A stretch of DNA of 60,000 nucleotides from Tubulanus polymorphus (taxonomy: Eukaryota; Nemertea; Palaeonemertea; Tubulaniformes; Tubulanidae). Both the position numbers and the translations under genes were made by a program. Location: assembly GCF_964204645.1 (NCBI RefSeq), contig NC_134026.1:18930650-18990649 (forward strand), given 5' to 3'. This document shows positions 39,301-45,435 of the stretch, one piece after another; position 1 is the stretch's first letter; every line of letters begins with the position of its first letter. The notes beneath the pieces were generated by a model. That model did not search any database and was not told the DNA's origin. It was given only the letters and a program-made list of their open reading frames with translations.

Positions 39301-42300
39301 ACCACGCGCTTGCTACATAATTCGGGTATGAGAAAATTTACCTCTCGAGTTGCTTTCAGGGACACATTCCTACAAGCCCTACGCGGCTGCATCACTGGAG
39401 CTGGCAATAAAATGAGCAATGGCATCAGGCAACAAATCGTCACGGCGTTGATCGGTTTGATGTCGTCCGGTGAAGACACCGCGAGGTCATGCAGTGCGGG
39501 ATGTCTCGGTGCAATATGCTGTTGTTTGCCGGATGAAGAATTCGTCGGTTTACTCATTGATCATCTCCTCGGTAAAATGCTTATTTCTAACGACTTCATT
39601 TTCCGGATACAAATCCCAAAACTCATTTGAGTGTATACTATGTGTAATTGAGCAATACGAGTAAGGGCTCCCATTACCGTATATGGCGTATATATTTCTA
39701 ATGTTAGCTATCGGGTCAAATGTGAACTACCGGTACTTAAAGCTTGGGAATTCTGGGAAAGATACTTGCCTCACTAATCCATCATGATTGTATAGTTTGT
39801 GGTTTTAGTATATTACGAACAGGTTGCTATTACGGCTACACTGAAATAATGGTTATTTTGATTATTATAAGTATATTTATATTTTTGATTTACTGTAAAT
39901 TATATTTGACCTCGTCTGTTCTGCCAGTCAAACAGACTGTCTTCTTAGCATTTACAAAATTGTAGACTACATATCTAAAAATCTAAAAACGATTTCCATG
40001 AAATTGAAGCCCATGTTTTTGAGATGGCTTATTGACTTATTTTGGGTGAAAATTTTGTTAGCATAACAAATGAAACATATCCCCTTTCGCCAAACTGTTG
40101 GAACTCAAAGTTGAAATATTTCATAATTATTTGCTATTGACAAAATATTGACATTAAAATAGACATACCGATATGGTAGGACATGAAACGTTTTCGGGAT
40201 CATATCCTCTCATACATGTGTACCAAAGGAATAAAAACCTAAGATTCGTATACACTCAGGGTTATCGAATCACAAGCGCTAGATTCTAAGCTAATTGATA
40301 CAATATTATTTCTATTATTACAGCATAATAGATTCTTGACGTATGTTCAAATTTTTGTGAGATGTTGGCTGAATATGTGAACTCATTTTATAGATAATGA
40401 TCCGAGTCTCGACTGGACTATCCGTCACGGGCGTAGCCTTGCTTTAATGGTTGCTTTGAAAGAATGTCCACAGAATCTACTCGACCCGAATTGGGAACCA
40501 AAAGTCACATCAATTGTCTGCAAATATATGCAGTCGGATAGGGTGAGTATCGTTTAAACGCATGTTGCCGTCCTAGAAGGCTATTGCATTCCGTTTTTCG
40601 TCTTTTGTGCATGTAGATACCAGGTAGATTGAAGATTATGGTTGGCAACCAAAATGTCATCAGATCAGACCACTATAGAATAGGTTGTTTGTACAAGCTT
40701 TTATACCAAGTTTGGAAGCTCAAAAAAGCATATTCATAATTTAAGAAGTAATCATATTTAATGGATTTAAGTAGGCCCTTAGCAAATTTAAATGAAGTTT
40801 TTCACTTCGATTTTTAAAATTCACTGAATTTTAAATGTCCGTTTAAAGAATTGAAAAGTTGTAACAAATTAATCAAATAGGAACCTTACAGCAATTATTC
40901 AGTTGTTATGAAGCTTAGGGTTAGGTATCAGTAAAATCTATCCATCAGTTTCAAATCTAAGTTTATGGTACATGAAGCATAATCTATATAGTATGATGAA
41001 GAGTCATAATCGTGTTCATAATTGTGTCTTCTTCTTTTTTAAGGTGCCCGTTGTTTTGAGCGGTATTCGTTGTGCTGGCTATATATTACGCTACCAGTGG
41101 AATGTTGGTAACAGTATGGCTATTGACCTGATATCTTCTATCTCTAAGGTAGAGAAATGTCGAATACGCATTCTTTATATTATATTACATGTAGATATTA
41201 TATGAAATCATAGCCCTGATGCCCCAATTGAATGGCGAATATTAAATGCTTAATAAGAGATGAACAAATATTGACCATCATTTCGACATTACGTTGAAAA
41301 TCCTCAAGACATAATGAAATGAAGATTGTCGAGCAATTTGATTGCACCTGGAATTATATTTAAATCTCAAAGATTTTCAGATGTATGAACTTCTAACTGC
41401 TAGTATATAACGCAGCTAAAAATGTTATAGATTTTAGACTAAAAAAGTCTTATGATCGGGATGAAAATAGTCATGGAAAGTCATGATGGAATTAGATCAA
41501 TCATGGTGGCTATGAACCTTGCTAGCATAAGAATAGTTTACTGTAGTTCAGTCGAGCTGTGTTTTGATTGATTCTAGTGCTCAAAAAATGACTCGAACGA
41601 CGTGAAGGCATTAGCGGCTCAAGTGATAAACTTCGTTGCATGTACTATGGATAAACCATTGCCAGCGCCTACAGCAAAAGCGTGGATACCAATGTTAGTC
41701 AATGGAACTAAAGAAAAGAACACGCTAGTGAAAAGTAACAGTGAATTGGCACTTGTAGCCATTTTACATCTGTCTAACAATGATAAAACCTTGCAGGTAC
41801 GTAGGTTCTAGAGATGTGATCTTGGGATTTTTGCTCATTTGCAGTTTGTTTTTGCTTTAATGCACTCACCACTACCCGAGGTTGTTTTGCAAGATGGTTT
41901 AACCCATTAACCATCCACCCAACCTATCACTCCTCAAGCCGTCCTAATCCATCCTGACTCTTTTCGTCTGCTACCCAAAAACAGTTTCAGAAAAACTAAA
42001 CATCCAAGTCATCAAAATTCTGCACAGAACAACTTCCTGTTTGAAATTATTCAGGGTATGAAAGTATTTAGGGTATGAAGATGACGGAACTGGATGAAAA
42101 AAGGAAATCACCCTGTGTTCGGAGCCGGCCTAGCAGTTGGATTTGCTTTCCTTCTTAATCGTGACTTAATTAACCAAAAATTAAGCGTACTTCGTACAGC
42201 GGTATCCCCAACAAATCATATCTCATATGCTCTGTTCGGCCAGATGACTTTTAGTTGGGTTTGGTTGCTGCTAGATATAACTCGTTTCGATAAAATTTGT

Positions 42301-42955
42301 TATGCTGGCTATAACGAGTGATAGTCACTGGCAGCAAACGTATTAACTCATTAATTCATTCCATTATTTTTGGTTTACAATTGTTAGCTCGCGTGTTGGC
42401 AGTCTGCCAATAAACGAATCAGTTATCAGTAATTTCTGATGTATAAGATCATTGCTGATCTTTTGTCAAGGCACATAATGTACTTGATAGAGCCACTGCG
42501 ATCATTCGCTGTTAAAATGGTGCGATATTGGACCGCCTCCATGCATGCAATTGCGAGATAACTAAATTGCTTTATTTCCTGAAAAAAACTTTTTATAACC
42601 ACTTGACAACTGTTTGAATTGACCTTCACTGTATCCATACCTTCAGCTGAGCTGGTACATCTGTAAAACTATATATATCACACTGGTTATTTGAATTGAA
42701 TGGTGCCATTGGGTTCAAATCCTAGTTATCCGTGATAGTGAAGATGTTAATCTCATAAACCTCTTTGCCTGTCGCAAGTTATTTTAGCTTCAAACATGAT
42801 GGATTCATCTATAATCAATATTTTTCCTGTAGATGTATGCTGATTTATTGGACAATTGGGTGAAGGATCCATTAATGGATCTAGTGTCTCGGGTGCTACG
42901 GAAAATATCCAATCCAGAAATTGTCGCCGACATCGATGACACGATCTTGCGGTGA
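219..42955 (+). CDS. GCN1: GCN1 homologue, 36 exons, 5' end outside window
   Basis: GCN1 is a very large cytoplasmic HEAT-repeat protein that rides on translating or collided ribosomes and is needed for GCN2 to sense uncharged tRNA and phosphorylate eIF2alpha. The joined exons give about 2,095 codons; I recognise near-continuous similarity to animal GCN1 (human protein about 2,670 residues), so roughly 570 N-terminal residues lie off the left edge. Visible landmarks include VVVLMGSLA(R)[92 protein letters not shown] and [18 protein letters not shown]. The central part is the eEF3-like HEAT region; the C-terminal third (exons about 21-28) corresponds to the region known to bind the RWD domain of GCN2. 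All exons have AG...GT borders with compatible phases and there is no in-frame stop before TGA 42953. Large introns 15, 19 and 25 are swollen by retrotransposons. Identification is from remembered family sequence, not a search. Confidence 0.97.
781..973 (+). CDS. GCN1: GCN1 exon 2
   Basis: Acceptor ttattccag, donor gtaatg. Encodes [10 protein letters not shown] to LSHHELI; ends in phase 1. Confidence 0.85.
1119..1243 (+). CDS. GCN1: GCN1 exon 3
   Basis: Acceptor ttttttcag, donor gtaact. Encodes [11 protein letters not shown] to KPVTK; the split codon with exon 2 gives Val. Confidence 0.85.
1433..1611 (+). CDS. GCN1: GCN1 exon 4
   Basis: Acceptor tattttcag, donor gtatct. Encodes [12 protein letters not shown] to NTSVIN; ends in phase 2. 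An open frame runs on into the intron but the phase and the family match place the donor at 1612. Confidence 0.85.
1612..2338 (+). other. GCN1 intron 4, nothing recognised
   Basis: Intron with short A/T-rich repeats of the type 'ctatactatgaata' near its 5' end; no gene or element seen. Introns 5-7 (2430-2965, 3083-3277, 3477-4194) likewise show nothing I can name. Confidence 0.5.
2339..2429 (+). CDS. GCN1: GCN1 exon 5
   Basis: Acceptor atttttcag, donor gttatt (weak). Encodes [14 protein letters not shown] to LEYKK, matching the charged NVKRE...YS segment of GCN1. Confidence 0.85.
2966..3082 (+). CDS. GCN1: GCN1 exon 6 (charged coiled segment)
   Basis: Acceptor tttcatag, donor gtacgt. Encodes [11 protein letters not shown] to DRLKS, the Lys/Glu-rich linker that in GCN1 separates HEAT blocks. 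Confidence 0.88.
3278..3476 (+). CDS. GCN1: GCN1 exon 7
   Basis: Acceptor ctttacag, donor gtaagt. Encodes [11 protein letters not shown] to EEYKVL, phase 1 at the 3' end. Confidence 0.88.
4195..4490 (+). CDS. GCN1: GCN1 exon 8
   Basis: Acceptor taaaaaag (poor polypyrimidine tract), donor gtaagt. Encodes [13 protein letters not shown] to PEDVL. The VTLRL..P..QLD..W match to GCN1 fixes the start upstream of the first Met in the frame. Confidence 0.88.
4958..5370. repeat. 73-bp minisatellite in GCN1 intron 8
   Basis: About six tandem units beginning GATGTCGAGCGATGTCG and containing CGCCCCCTTAGCGAGC. Unit starts at 4958, 5031 and so on; one unit lacks about 11 bases. Diverged partial units (TCGGTCCTCGCGTTGAG) extend upstream to about 4735. 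G+C-rich compared with the intron, so probably the core of an inserted element; stop-free frames here are shadows of the repeat. Confidence 0.9.
5440..5966. repeat. 94-bp direct repeats 433 bp apart
   Basis: 5440-5533 and 5873-5966 are almost identical (one G/C mismatch seen), both starting GATTAAAATAAAAAGCATAG and ending TAAACAACTCC. With the adjoining minisatellite they suggest the end of an inserted element with a partial tandem duplication, or short LTR-like ends. No coding capacity seen. Confidence 0.75.
6443..6667 (+). CDS. GCN1: GCN1 exon 9
   Basis: Acceptor tattttag, donor gtgagt. Encodes [11 protein letters not shown] to RESALL, phase 0 on both sides. Confidence 0.9.
6743..6870 (+). 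CDS. GCN1: GCN1 exon 10
   Basis: Acceptor ttctgaag, donor gtatgt. Encodes [12 protein letters not shown] to VQKPAD; phase 2. The intron before it (6668-6742) is short and free of stops, so the frame looks continuous although it is spliced. Confidence 0.85.
7145..8329 (+). mobile_element. Non-autonomous helentron-like element, copy 1
   Basis: Starts AGCCCACTTGGGAC, ends ...GGACCCCTAG, with inverted GCCCACTTGGGA / TCCCAAGTGGGC near the two ends and a short 3' palindrome (CCACTTCCCAAGTGG). It lies between T and T. The body has four tandem units of about 154 bp, each with (C/T)CACCAGGGGGCG at 7779, 7934, 8087 and 8241. No protein is encoded. CTAG end, 3' hairpin, internal minisatellite and T-T insertion are features of non-autonomous helentrons (HINE/pearl-type); this classification is inference. 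A run of 16 C at 7391-7406 is absent from the copy at 45665. Sits in GCN1 intron 10. Confidence 0.75.
8814..9003 (+). CDS. GCN1: GCN1 exon 11
   Basis: Acceptor accgccag, donor gtaagt. Encodes [13 protein letters not shown] to EKKLY. Confidence 0.92.
9278..9514 (+). CDS. GCN1: GCN1 exon 12
   Basis: Acceptor tttcgtag, donor gtaaat. Encodes [10 protein letters not shown] to LDKHGK, highly conserved RPPPVLD start. Confidence 0.93.
9672..9866 (+). CDS. GCN1: GCN1 exon 13
   Basis: Acceptor ttaaccag, donor gtatgt. Encodes [13 protein letters not shown] to TPSQQ and contains [18 protein letters not shown]. Confidence 0.96.
10245..10400. mobile_element. Short TA-flanked MITE
   Basis: Terminal inverted repeats CAGTGGAACCTCGTTATAA and ...AACGACGTTCCACTG, flanked by TA on both sides; 156 bp. 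Typical of pogo/Tc1-mariner derived MITEs. Confidence 0.75.
10661..10907 (+). CDS. GCN1: GCN1 exon 14
   Basis: Acceptor ttttgaag, donor gtaaag. Encodes [15 protein letters not shown] to NPVLRE and contains [19 protein letters not shown]; phase 1. Confidence 0.96.
11095..11265. repeat. Possible SINE fragment
   Basis: Contains TGTCATGCCCAAGGACAC and a pol III B-box-like GGGGTTCGAACACCCG, a combination seen in tRNA-derived SINEs of marine animals. Ends are not clear. Confidence 0.4.
11435..11556 (+). CDS. GCN1: GCN1 exon 15
   Basis: Acceptor gcattttag, donor gtaggt. Encodes [13 protein letters not shown] to RHVRS. The following intron holds DIRS copy 1. Confidence 0.96.
12246..14470 (+). pseudogene. 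DIRS copy 1 ORF1 (gag-like), broken
   Basis: Starts ATG at 12246 (MPPPP) and stops at TAG 12261, where the other two copies have AAG. The frame resumes with a Cys/His-rich segment ([22 protein letters not shown]), then a low-complexity (CCGGTTCGG)n stretch whose length differences shift the frame. The C-terminal half (13133-14470) is open except for TGA 13586, where the other copies read CGA. The conserved [14 protein letters not shown] segment is typical of DIRS ORF1 proteins, thought to be structural. A basic Gly/Ser-rich tail ends KNSK. Confidence 0.8.
14337..16508 (+). CDS. DIRS copy 1 reverse transcriptase-RNase H
   Basis: 723-codon open frame. [15 protein letters not shown] (first catalytic Asp), [15 protein letters not shown], and FVYLDDWL (YLDD active site). 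RNase H follows: [38 protein letters not shown] and ADALSRRG. It overlaps the end of ORF1 by about 130 bases and the recombinase frame at its 3' end, as usual in DIRS elements. The true start is uncertain because the first Met lies inside ORF1. No broken residue seen; likely still functional. Confidence 0.92.
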   Translation: MPVGELARNFNNRVKPRPVVTVPVRIEARGRLQKGALPFGKTRNEFLGPVGGCLQQAATHWSDLFGDGWPSRVVSRGYRLRFLRRPRLMRSPPDMRPKPGQEALISPALKELAEKGAIEPVCNETSPGWFSRIFMVPKATGGQRTVIDLSSLNRHLDIPRFRMTKPKDVIQGLRPGQWAASLDLKDAYFQVPIHPKSRRFLRIKWKGRQFQFRSLPFGLSTAPWVFTKLVKSVQKVLQSRGVQLFVYLDDWLIVANSAQECREAMTSVLDLVHQLGFRVNREKSQLTPAQQFTYLGMDFDLRIGKVFPSMVRVAKLQEAVAGVSTTPKTARYWSRLLGSISSMGLVVPLDHLRSRRLQQYWKVFWSQSKGNWEALIPVPPTDLSPDLQWWAATTNLRLGVSLAPLEAPVRVFTDASHQGWGAHLENRVKAGKWSRYEATNHINFLEMLAVWKALKFFHRRVEGHHVWLATDNSTVRAYLQNQGGTHSETLTGRSAKILLWCQTKGVSLTVAHLAGKRNVMADALSRRGQAIATEWVLHQEVADRVRGIFGNPLLDLFATRFNRRCPLFVSLFPDAEAWGVDAFSLDWSGMHAYAFPPTPVLPLLLDQIERSVNCNIVLVAPCWPAQKWFLPLLNLLCDNPRILPNFPSLLSQGIFRHHPISQWLNLLAWPLSSDPCQLQAFQNRLPPLSQDLSGHQQVPFTMPNGVILRIGVLQGKLIHAHPL
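16180..17419 (+). CDS. DIRS copy 1 tyrosine recombinase
   Basis: Recombinase that in DIRS elements inserts a circular DNA intermediate in place of a DDE integrase. N-terminal SAM-like part [12 protein letters not shown]; catalytic signatures ARRSEIHAL (Arg I), [10 protein letters not shown] (H-x-x-R) and [10 protein letters not shown] (nucleophile Tyr). It sits at the 3' end of a 975-codon open frame starting at 14492; the region before about 16180 is antiphase to RT and probably only partly meaningful. All catalytic residues are present in this copy. Confidence 0.88.
17681..17776. repeat. DIRS copy 1 internal complementary region
   Basis: AACCATAGGAAAGGGTACAG... is complementary to the left end and ...AGTAGTACTTACCCTTTCC to the right end. 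DIRS elements use this to rebuild complete ends during replication. Equivalents: 25572-25668 and about 34720-34816. Confidence 0.85.
18098..18212 (+). CDS. GCN1: GCN1 exon 16
   Basis: Acceptor tctccag, donor gtactt. Encodes [12 protein letters not shown] to SWRTKT; joins in frame to exon 15 across the DIRS copy 1 intron. Confidence 0.96.
18294..18473 (+). CDS. GCN1: GCN1 exon 17
   Basis: Acceptor tcatgtag, donor gtaagt. Encodes [14 protein letters not shown] to KNPEIQ. Confidence 0.96.
18729..18949 (+). CDS. GCN1: GCN1 exon 18
   Basis: Acceptor aatttcag, donor gtactg. Encodes [11 protein letters not shown] to SLTDQK and contains [16 protein letters not shown]. Confidence 0.96.
19465..19672 (+). 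CDS. GCN1: GCN1 exon 19
   Basis: Acceptor tgctctag, donor gtatga. Encodes [13 protein letters not shown] to RSGAAQ, phase 1. The following intron holds DIRS copy 2. Confidence 0.96.
20387..22609 (+). pseudogene. DIRS copy 2 ORF1
   Basis: Reads [20 protein letters not shown] from 20387, with the same Cys/His-rich segment as copy 1, until a shift in the low-complexity region near 20800. The C-terminal part is open 21541-22609 after an extra A in the TTATCC(A)GAACC context. Structural gag-like protein. Confidence 0.78.
22476..24284 (+). pseudogene. DIRS copy 2 RT-RNase H, frame-shifted
   Basis: RT N-terminal part open to the one-base loss near 23142 (ACGGCCCGTGG against ACGGCCCCGTGG in copy 1). 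The YLDD segment lies in a second frame and RNase H (23487-24284) in the original frame after a deletion. Inactive. Confidence 0.85.
24227..25310 (+). pseudogene. DIRS copy 2 tyrosine recombinase, broken
   Basis: Joined to the RT remnant by a deletion; retains ARRSEIHAL, then a two-base loss near 24908 moves [10 protein letters not shown] and [10 protein letters not shown] to another frame (24915-25310). Inactive. Confidence 0.83.
25894..26090 (+). CDS. GCN1: GCN1 exon 20, acceptor abutting a retrotransposon
   Basis: Donor gtactt. Encodes [13 protein letters not shown] to LPSILQ with HVRDGYIMM. Its acceptor AG (25892-25893) lies about 3 bases after the end of DIRS copy 2, so branch point and pyrimidine tract must come from the element's terminal sequence. 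Confidence 0.95.
26404..26630 (+). mobile_element. Helentron-like element, 5' fragment (copy 3)
   Basis: Begins AGCCCACTTAAATCCCAG and follows the 5' part of the element at 45665 (AGACAGAATCTAGTT, CTGACTGGCCATTGTTGTTC) before losing similarity. More diverged than copies 1 and 2. In GCN1 intron 20. Confidence 0.65.
26717..26906 (+). CDS. GCN1: GCN1 exon 21
   Basis: Acceptor tgttttag, donor gtttgt. Encodes [15 protein letters not shown] to LLYRVS. Confidence 0.95.
27032..27102 (+). CDS. GCN1: GCN1 exon 22 (71 bases)
   Basis: Acceptor aattcag, donor gtaagt. Encodes [12 protein letters not shown] to TEGSQS, matching the [16 protein letters not shown] block. Confidence 0.94.
27198..27413 (+). 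CDS. GCN1: GCN1 exon 23
   Basis: Acceptor tgtacag, donor gtacga. Encodes [15 protein letters not shown] to SYDKRQ and contains [11 protein letters not shown] and [14 protein letters not shown]. Confidence 0.96.
27585..27749 (+). CDS. GCN1: GCN1 exon 24
   Basis: Acceptor accgatag, donor gtgagt. Encodes [14 protein letters not shown] to SSTSRDH, with [12 protein letters not shown]. Confidence 0.95.
28060..28221 (+). CDS. GCN1: GCN1 exon 25
   Basis: Acceptor ttttgtag, donor gtgagt. Encodes [14 protein letters not shown] to PYLLKSL. The next intron (28222-36011) holds the fold-back element and DIRS copy 3. Confidence 0.95.
29289..31504 (+). pseudogene. DIRS copy 3 ORF1
   Basis: Open from ATG 29289 ([11 protein letters not shown]) through the Cys/His-rich segment, then out of phase after indels in (CCGGTTCGG)n. 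The C-terminal 449 codons (30155-31504) are uninterrupted, without the TGA of copy 1. A net frameshift in the repeat is the only visible defect. Confidence 0.78.
31371..33542 (+). CDS. DIRS copy 3 reverse transcriptase-RNase H
   Basis: 723 codons, same length as copy 1. Contains [42 protein letters not shown] and ADALSRRG. A handful of amino-acid differences from copy 1; none hits a catalytic residue. Confidence 0.92.
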   Translation: MPVGELARNFNNRVKPRPVVTVPVRIEARGRLQKGALPFGKTRNEFLGPVGGCLQQAATHWSDLFGDGWPSRVVSRGYRLRFLRRPRLMRSPPDMRPKPGQEALISPALKEVAEKGAIEPVCNETSPGWFSRIFMVPKATGGQRTVIDLSSLNRHLDIPRFRMTKPKDVIQGLRPGQWAASLDLKDAYFQVPIHPKSRRFLRIKWKGRQFQFRSLPFGLSTAPWVFTKLVKSVQKVLQSRGVRLFVYLDDWLIVANSAQECREAMTSVLDLVHQLGFRVNREKSQLTPAQQFTYLGMDFDLRIGKVFPSMVRVAKLQEAVAGVSTTPKTARYWSRLLGSISSMGLVVPLDRLRSRRLQQYWKVFWSQSKGNWEALIPVPPTNLSPDLQWWAATTNLLLGVSLAPLEAPVRVFTDASHQGWGAHLENRVKAGRWSRYEATNHINFLEMLAVWKALKFFHRRVEGHHVWLATDNSTVRAYLQNQVGTHSETLTGLSAKILLWCQTKGVSLTVAHLAGKRNVMADALSRRGQAIATEWVLHQEVADRVRCIFGNPLLDLFATRFNRRCPLFVSPFPDAEAWGVDAFSLDWSGMHAYAFPPTPVLPRLLDQIERSVNCNIVLIAPCWPAQKWFLPLLNLLCDNPRILPNFPSLLSQGNFRHHPNSQWLNLLTWPLPSDLCQLQAFQNRLPPLSQDLSDHQQVPFTMPNGVILRIGVLQGKLIHAHPL
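33212..34458 (+). pseudogene. DIRS copy 3 tyrosine recombinase, broken
   Basis: A five-base duplication (CAGGTCAGGTC at about 33589-33599) shifts the frame. In addition CCCGTCGC in the other copies is CCGGTCCC here, turning ARRSEI into AGPSEI and removing catalytic Arg I. H-x-x-R and Tyr motifs remain in 33640-34458. Two independent lesions, so inactive. Confidence 0.85.
36012..36104 (+). CDS. GCN1: GCN1 exon 26
   Basis: Acceptor tattacag, donor gtatga. Encodes [15 protein letters not shown] to FLVPQ. Confidence 0.95.
36193..36336 (+). CDS. GCN1: GCN1 exon 27
   Basis: Acceptor tttctag, donor gtgggt. Encodes [14 protein letters not shown] to CPDEVE. Confidence 0.94.
36631..36801. mobile_element. 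TA-flanked MITE
   Basis: Ends CGGTAGACTCCGCC and GGCGTCTACTG, each flanked by TA; interior rich in AACTCGGAT/ATCCGAC repeats. Tc1/pogo-type non-autonomous element in GCN1 intron 27. Confidence 0.65.
36881..37115 (+). repeat. tRNA-derived SINE
   Basis: 36881-36983 folds as a tRNA(Ser/Leu)-like head: GTCGC...GCGAC acceptor pairs, A box TGGCCGAGTGGC, B box GGGTTCAAACC. The anticodon arm is replaced by three 12-base repeats of CACTGGTCTCG (36910, 36922, 36934), so it is not a working tRNA. A tRNA-unrelated tail (GGTCTCTCCCCCATTGGG) runs to an A-rich end just before GCN1 exon 28. Confidence 0.7.
37137..37409 (+). CDS. GCN1: GCN1 exon 28
   Basis: Acceptor tccaccag, donor gtatgt. Encodes [14 protein letters not shown] to CLNAITK; less conserved than its neighbours. 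Confidence 0.93.
37700..37813 (+). CDS. GCN1: GCN1 exon 29
   Basis: Acceptor attattag, donor gtatat. Encodes [12 protein letters not shown] to GFCIPKK. Confidence 0.92.
37980..38210 (+). CDS. GCN1: GCN1 exon 30
   Basis: Acceptor aattttag, donor gtaaat. Encodes [12 protein letters not shown] to GLLLSK and contains [15 protein letters not shown]. Confidence 0.95.
38418..38611 (+). CDS. GCN1: GCN1 exon 31
   Basis: Acceptor tttctag, donor gtacgg. Encodes [14 protein letters not shown] to NADDASI, phase 2. Confidence 0.95.
39360..39571 (+). CDS. GCN1: GCN1 exon 32
   Basis: Acceptor gctttcag, donor gtaaaa. Encodes [12 protein letters not shown] to LLIDHLL; the split codon with exon 31 gives Arg. 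Confidence 0.93.
40394..40542 (+). CDS. GCN1: GCN1 exon 33
   Basis: Acceptor ttttatag, donor gtgagt. Encodes [15 protein letters not shown] to YMQSDR, with the conserved [10 protein letters not shown] block. Confidence 0.93.
41044..41148 (+). CDS. GCN1: GCN1 exon 34
   Basis: Acceptor ttttttaag, donor gtagag. Encodes [13 protein letters not shown] to SSISK. Confidence 0.9.
41578..41796 (+). CDS. GCN1: GCN1 exon 35
   Basis: Acceptor gattctag, donor gtacgt. Encodes [15 protein letters not shown] to NDKTLQ. Confidence 0.92.
42833..42955 (+). CDS. GCN1: GCN1 last coding exon with stop
   Basis: Acceptor ttcctgtag. Encodes [13 protein letters not shown] to DDTILR followed by TGA 42953-42955; the DDTIL ending matches animal GCN1 C termini. 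Confidence 0.95.
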   Translation: MYADLLDNWVKDPLMDLVSRVLRKISNPEIVADIDDTILR

Positions 42956-43149
42956 CATGGTGAGATAGCAGTCGATGAAAAATGTATAGTCATACGTAGC
43001 ATACTCTCCATGGAACATGTTTTAGTATTTTCTGACGATTGGTTATTAGTTTATTTTATTTCCGTTCAAAAAGGTAAAAGATTGTGTTTGACAAATAAGT
43101 TTTGTTCGTTTTTTCCTATGAATTACGATTATGTCAACGTGGTCATACG

Positions 43150-43155
43150 AATAAA
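43150..43155 (+). terminator. GCN1 polyadenylation signal
   Basis: AATAAA about 195 bases after the GCN1 stop, in an A/T-rich 3' UTR; a plausible 3' end signal, not shown by transcript data. Confidence 0.6.
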
Positions 43156-43557
43156 GAGTAGTTACGTATGATGTCATAGAAATTTGTCTTGTGTTATTGT
43201 TTTAGAATTTAATGAGAAGATCACGAGGCCGTTTCTTTTTAAGTGAGTTGGATTATGGGTGGATGTGTAAGAATATTTTCTATTAGATAGGATTCAAATA
43301 ATGGAAGCACTCATGCGAATACTGACCCTGGGAAACAAGAATTGTGAGGATCTTGCCAGAAGAGCTGCGTTTCAGGGCTTCAGGTGTTGGGGACGCTATC
43401 AACATCCTCGTCCAAAATTCTACAGTCGAACTGGCTTAAGTGGTCATAGCTCAGCTGGGACGATCATTAAGTCAGCGAAATGACAACTCGTAAATTGAAC
43501 TGAAAATCTATACACAAATTTGGACTAAAAAATAGTGATCACTCAAGTATATATATA

Positions 43558-43716
43558 CAGTCAAGCCCCGATATACCGCCACCCCCGCTTACCGCCAGGT
43601 TTTCTCAATGTACATCTCAATACAAATACATAGTAAAACACCCCTGATATACCGCCATACTCTCTATACTGCCAAAATCGTTCTGCACTGATTTTGGTGG
43701 TATATTGGGGGCTGAC
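43558..43716. mobile_element. TA-flanked pogo-type MITE
   Basis: Ends CAGTCAAGCCCCGATATACC and GGTGGTATATTGGGGGCTGAC, each next to TA; 159 bp. An internal copy of GATATACCGCCA suggests partial duplication. Located after the GCN1 3' end. Confidence 0.75.
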
Positions 43717-45409
43717 TAGTTATGTGATGACGTGTTCAGTTAGAACTCAACTGAGTTAAAAGGTATCAAATTGAGAGCAAAAATCTCGGTAGTGGGCTTC
43801 TTTCTGTTTGATATGTTCTGATCAAGCATTGTGTCAATTATCAATGGGCAAGTGGCTAAAATATCATGTTAAAGCACCGCACTGGAGAATATATTTACAG
43901 TTGTTGAGGATAGACATTCGTCTTGAGATCAACTTGTAGATCAACCTACTCATGAAAAGGGTCACACACTTGATCTTGTTATTGTTAGAAGTAGTGAGGT
44001 ATGCATATGTGATTTGGATGTGGATGATACTGCAGGTATTGCTGATCGCTATCCGGTTTCTTTCTCGGTCAATATCTGCAAACCTCCGTTGCCTACAAAG
44101 GAGATAGTGTATAGAAAATTGAAGGATATTAACACTGCCTTATCAGAGATGTTCTCTAAGATTGACTTCAGTAACATTGACTGTGTGGATGATTTAGTCA
44201 CCGTTAATAACTCTGAGCTCTCTCATCTATTAGATGAATTAGCACCTGCTAAGAAGCGAAGTATTCGCATTCGTCCAAATGTTCCGTGGCTCAGTGAGGA
44301 AATTTTTAAATATCGCAAGAAAGTCAGACAACTGGAGAGAAAGTGGAGACATTCTCATCTGACAATAGATCGTGAAATTTGGAAAAATCATTGTCGTAAA
44401 ATGAAACAAATAATGAAATTAGAAAAACGAAAACATTTCTCAGTCACCGCTGAGGTGGGCACTGCTGACTTTTTTAGGACAATTCGGAAGTTGGTGTATG
44501 GTGAAAACATAAAAGGTCTACCAAAACACAATTATGCTGTTGAATTAGCAAATGAGTTTAATGTTTTCTTTCTAGATAAAGTTGATCAGATAAGAGATTC
44601 TTTTCCTGAATCCAATATTGATGCTTCTGAGCATTACAATGTTGTAAAGGTTTTAGACAGTTTTAAAGCTGTGTCAATCGATCAGATTGCCAAAATTATA
44701 ATTGGCATGCGACCTACATATTGTAATCTGGATCCATTTCCATCACAACTTCTTAAGAAGGGGCTTAAAGGTATCATGCCGCTCATTACTAAAATAGTAA
44801 GCTGTTCATTGGTATCTGGACATGTTCCAAAAGAGTTTAAACAAGCTATTTTGCAGCCCCTCCTCAAGAAGTCATCCCTTGATGCTGATTGTTTGAAAAA
44901 CTATAGGCCCATATCCCTTGTCTTTTCTGTTGAAAGTACTCGAAAGAGTAGTAGCAGACCAGCTAACACTCCATTTGTCAAGCAATAACTTAGCAGACAA
45001 ATTTCAATCTGCTTATAAACAACGCCACAGTGTCGAAACAGCTTTGGTTAAAGTGCATAATGACTTACTTTGTTCATTAGATTCAAAGCTGTTACTTGTT
45101 TTGTTGGATTTGAGCGCTGCTTTCGACACTGTGGATCACACTAGACTCGTACAACGTCTTAATTTACTAGGAATTCCAGGCTCAGTTCTTGATTGGCTCA
45201 GGTCATATCTTAGCAATAGGACTCAAAGTGTATGTATAAATGGTAACTTTTCTGAGCAATTGGAAATCAAATTTGGTGTACCTCAGGGTTCCGTTTTGGG
45301 CCCTTTGATTTTTGCAGCGTACATTACTCTTCTTGGTAACATCAGTCAACAGCATGATCTTGATTATCATCTCTATGCTGATGATAATCAACTTTACATT
45401 GCGTTTGGT

Positions 45410-45435
45410 CAGGGAAGTGTCATCACACTTCCCTG
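45410..45435. mobile_element. 26-bp palindromic micro-element, copy A
   Basis: CAGGGAAGTGT-CATCACACTTCCCTG, flanked by perfect 7-bp duplications GTTTGGT (45403-45409 and 45436-45442). Removing 33 bases leaves the LINE RT frame continuous just after the YADD motif. Confidence 0.75.

Noticed and set aside
43301-43483. 60-codon frame after GCN1
   Set aside because: No family resemblance, no splice context, lies in or just after the 3' UTR.
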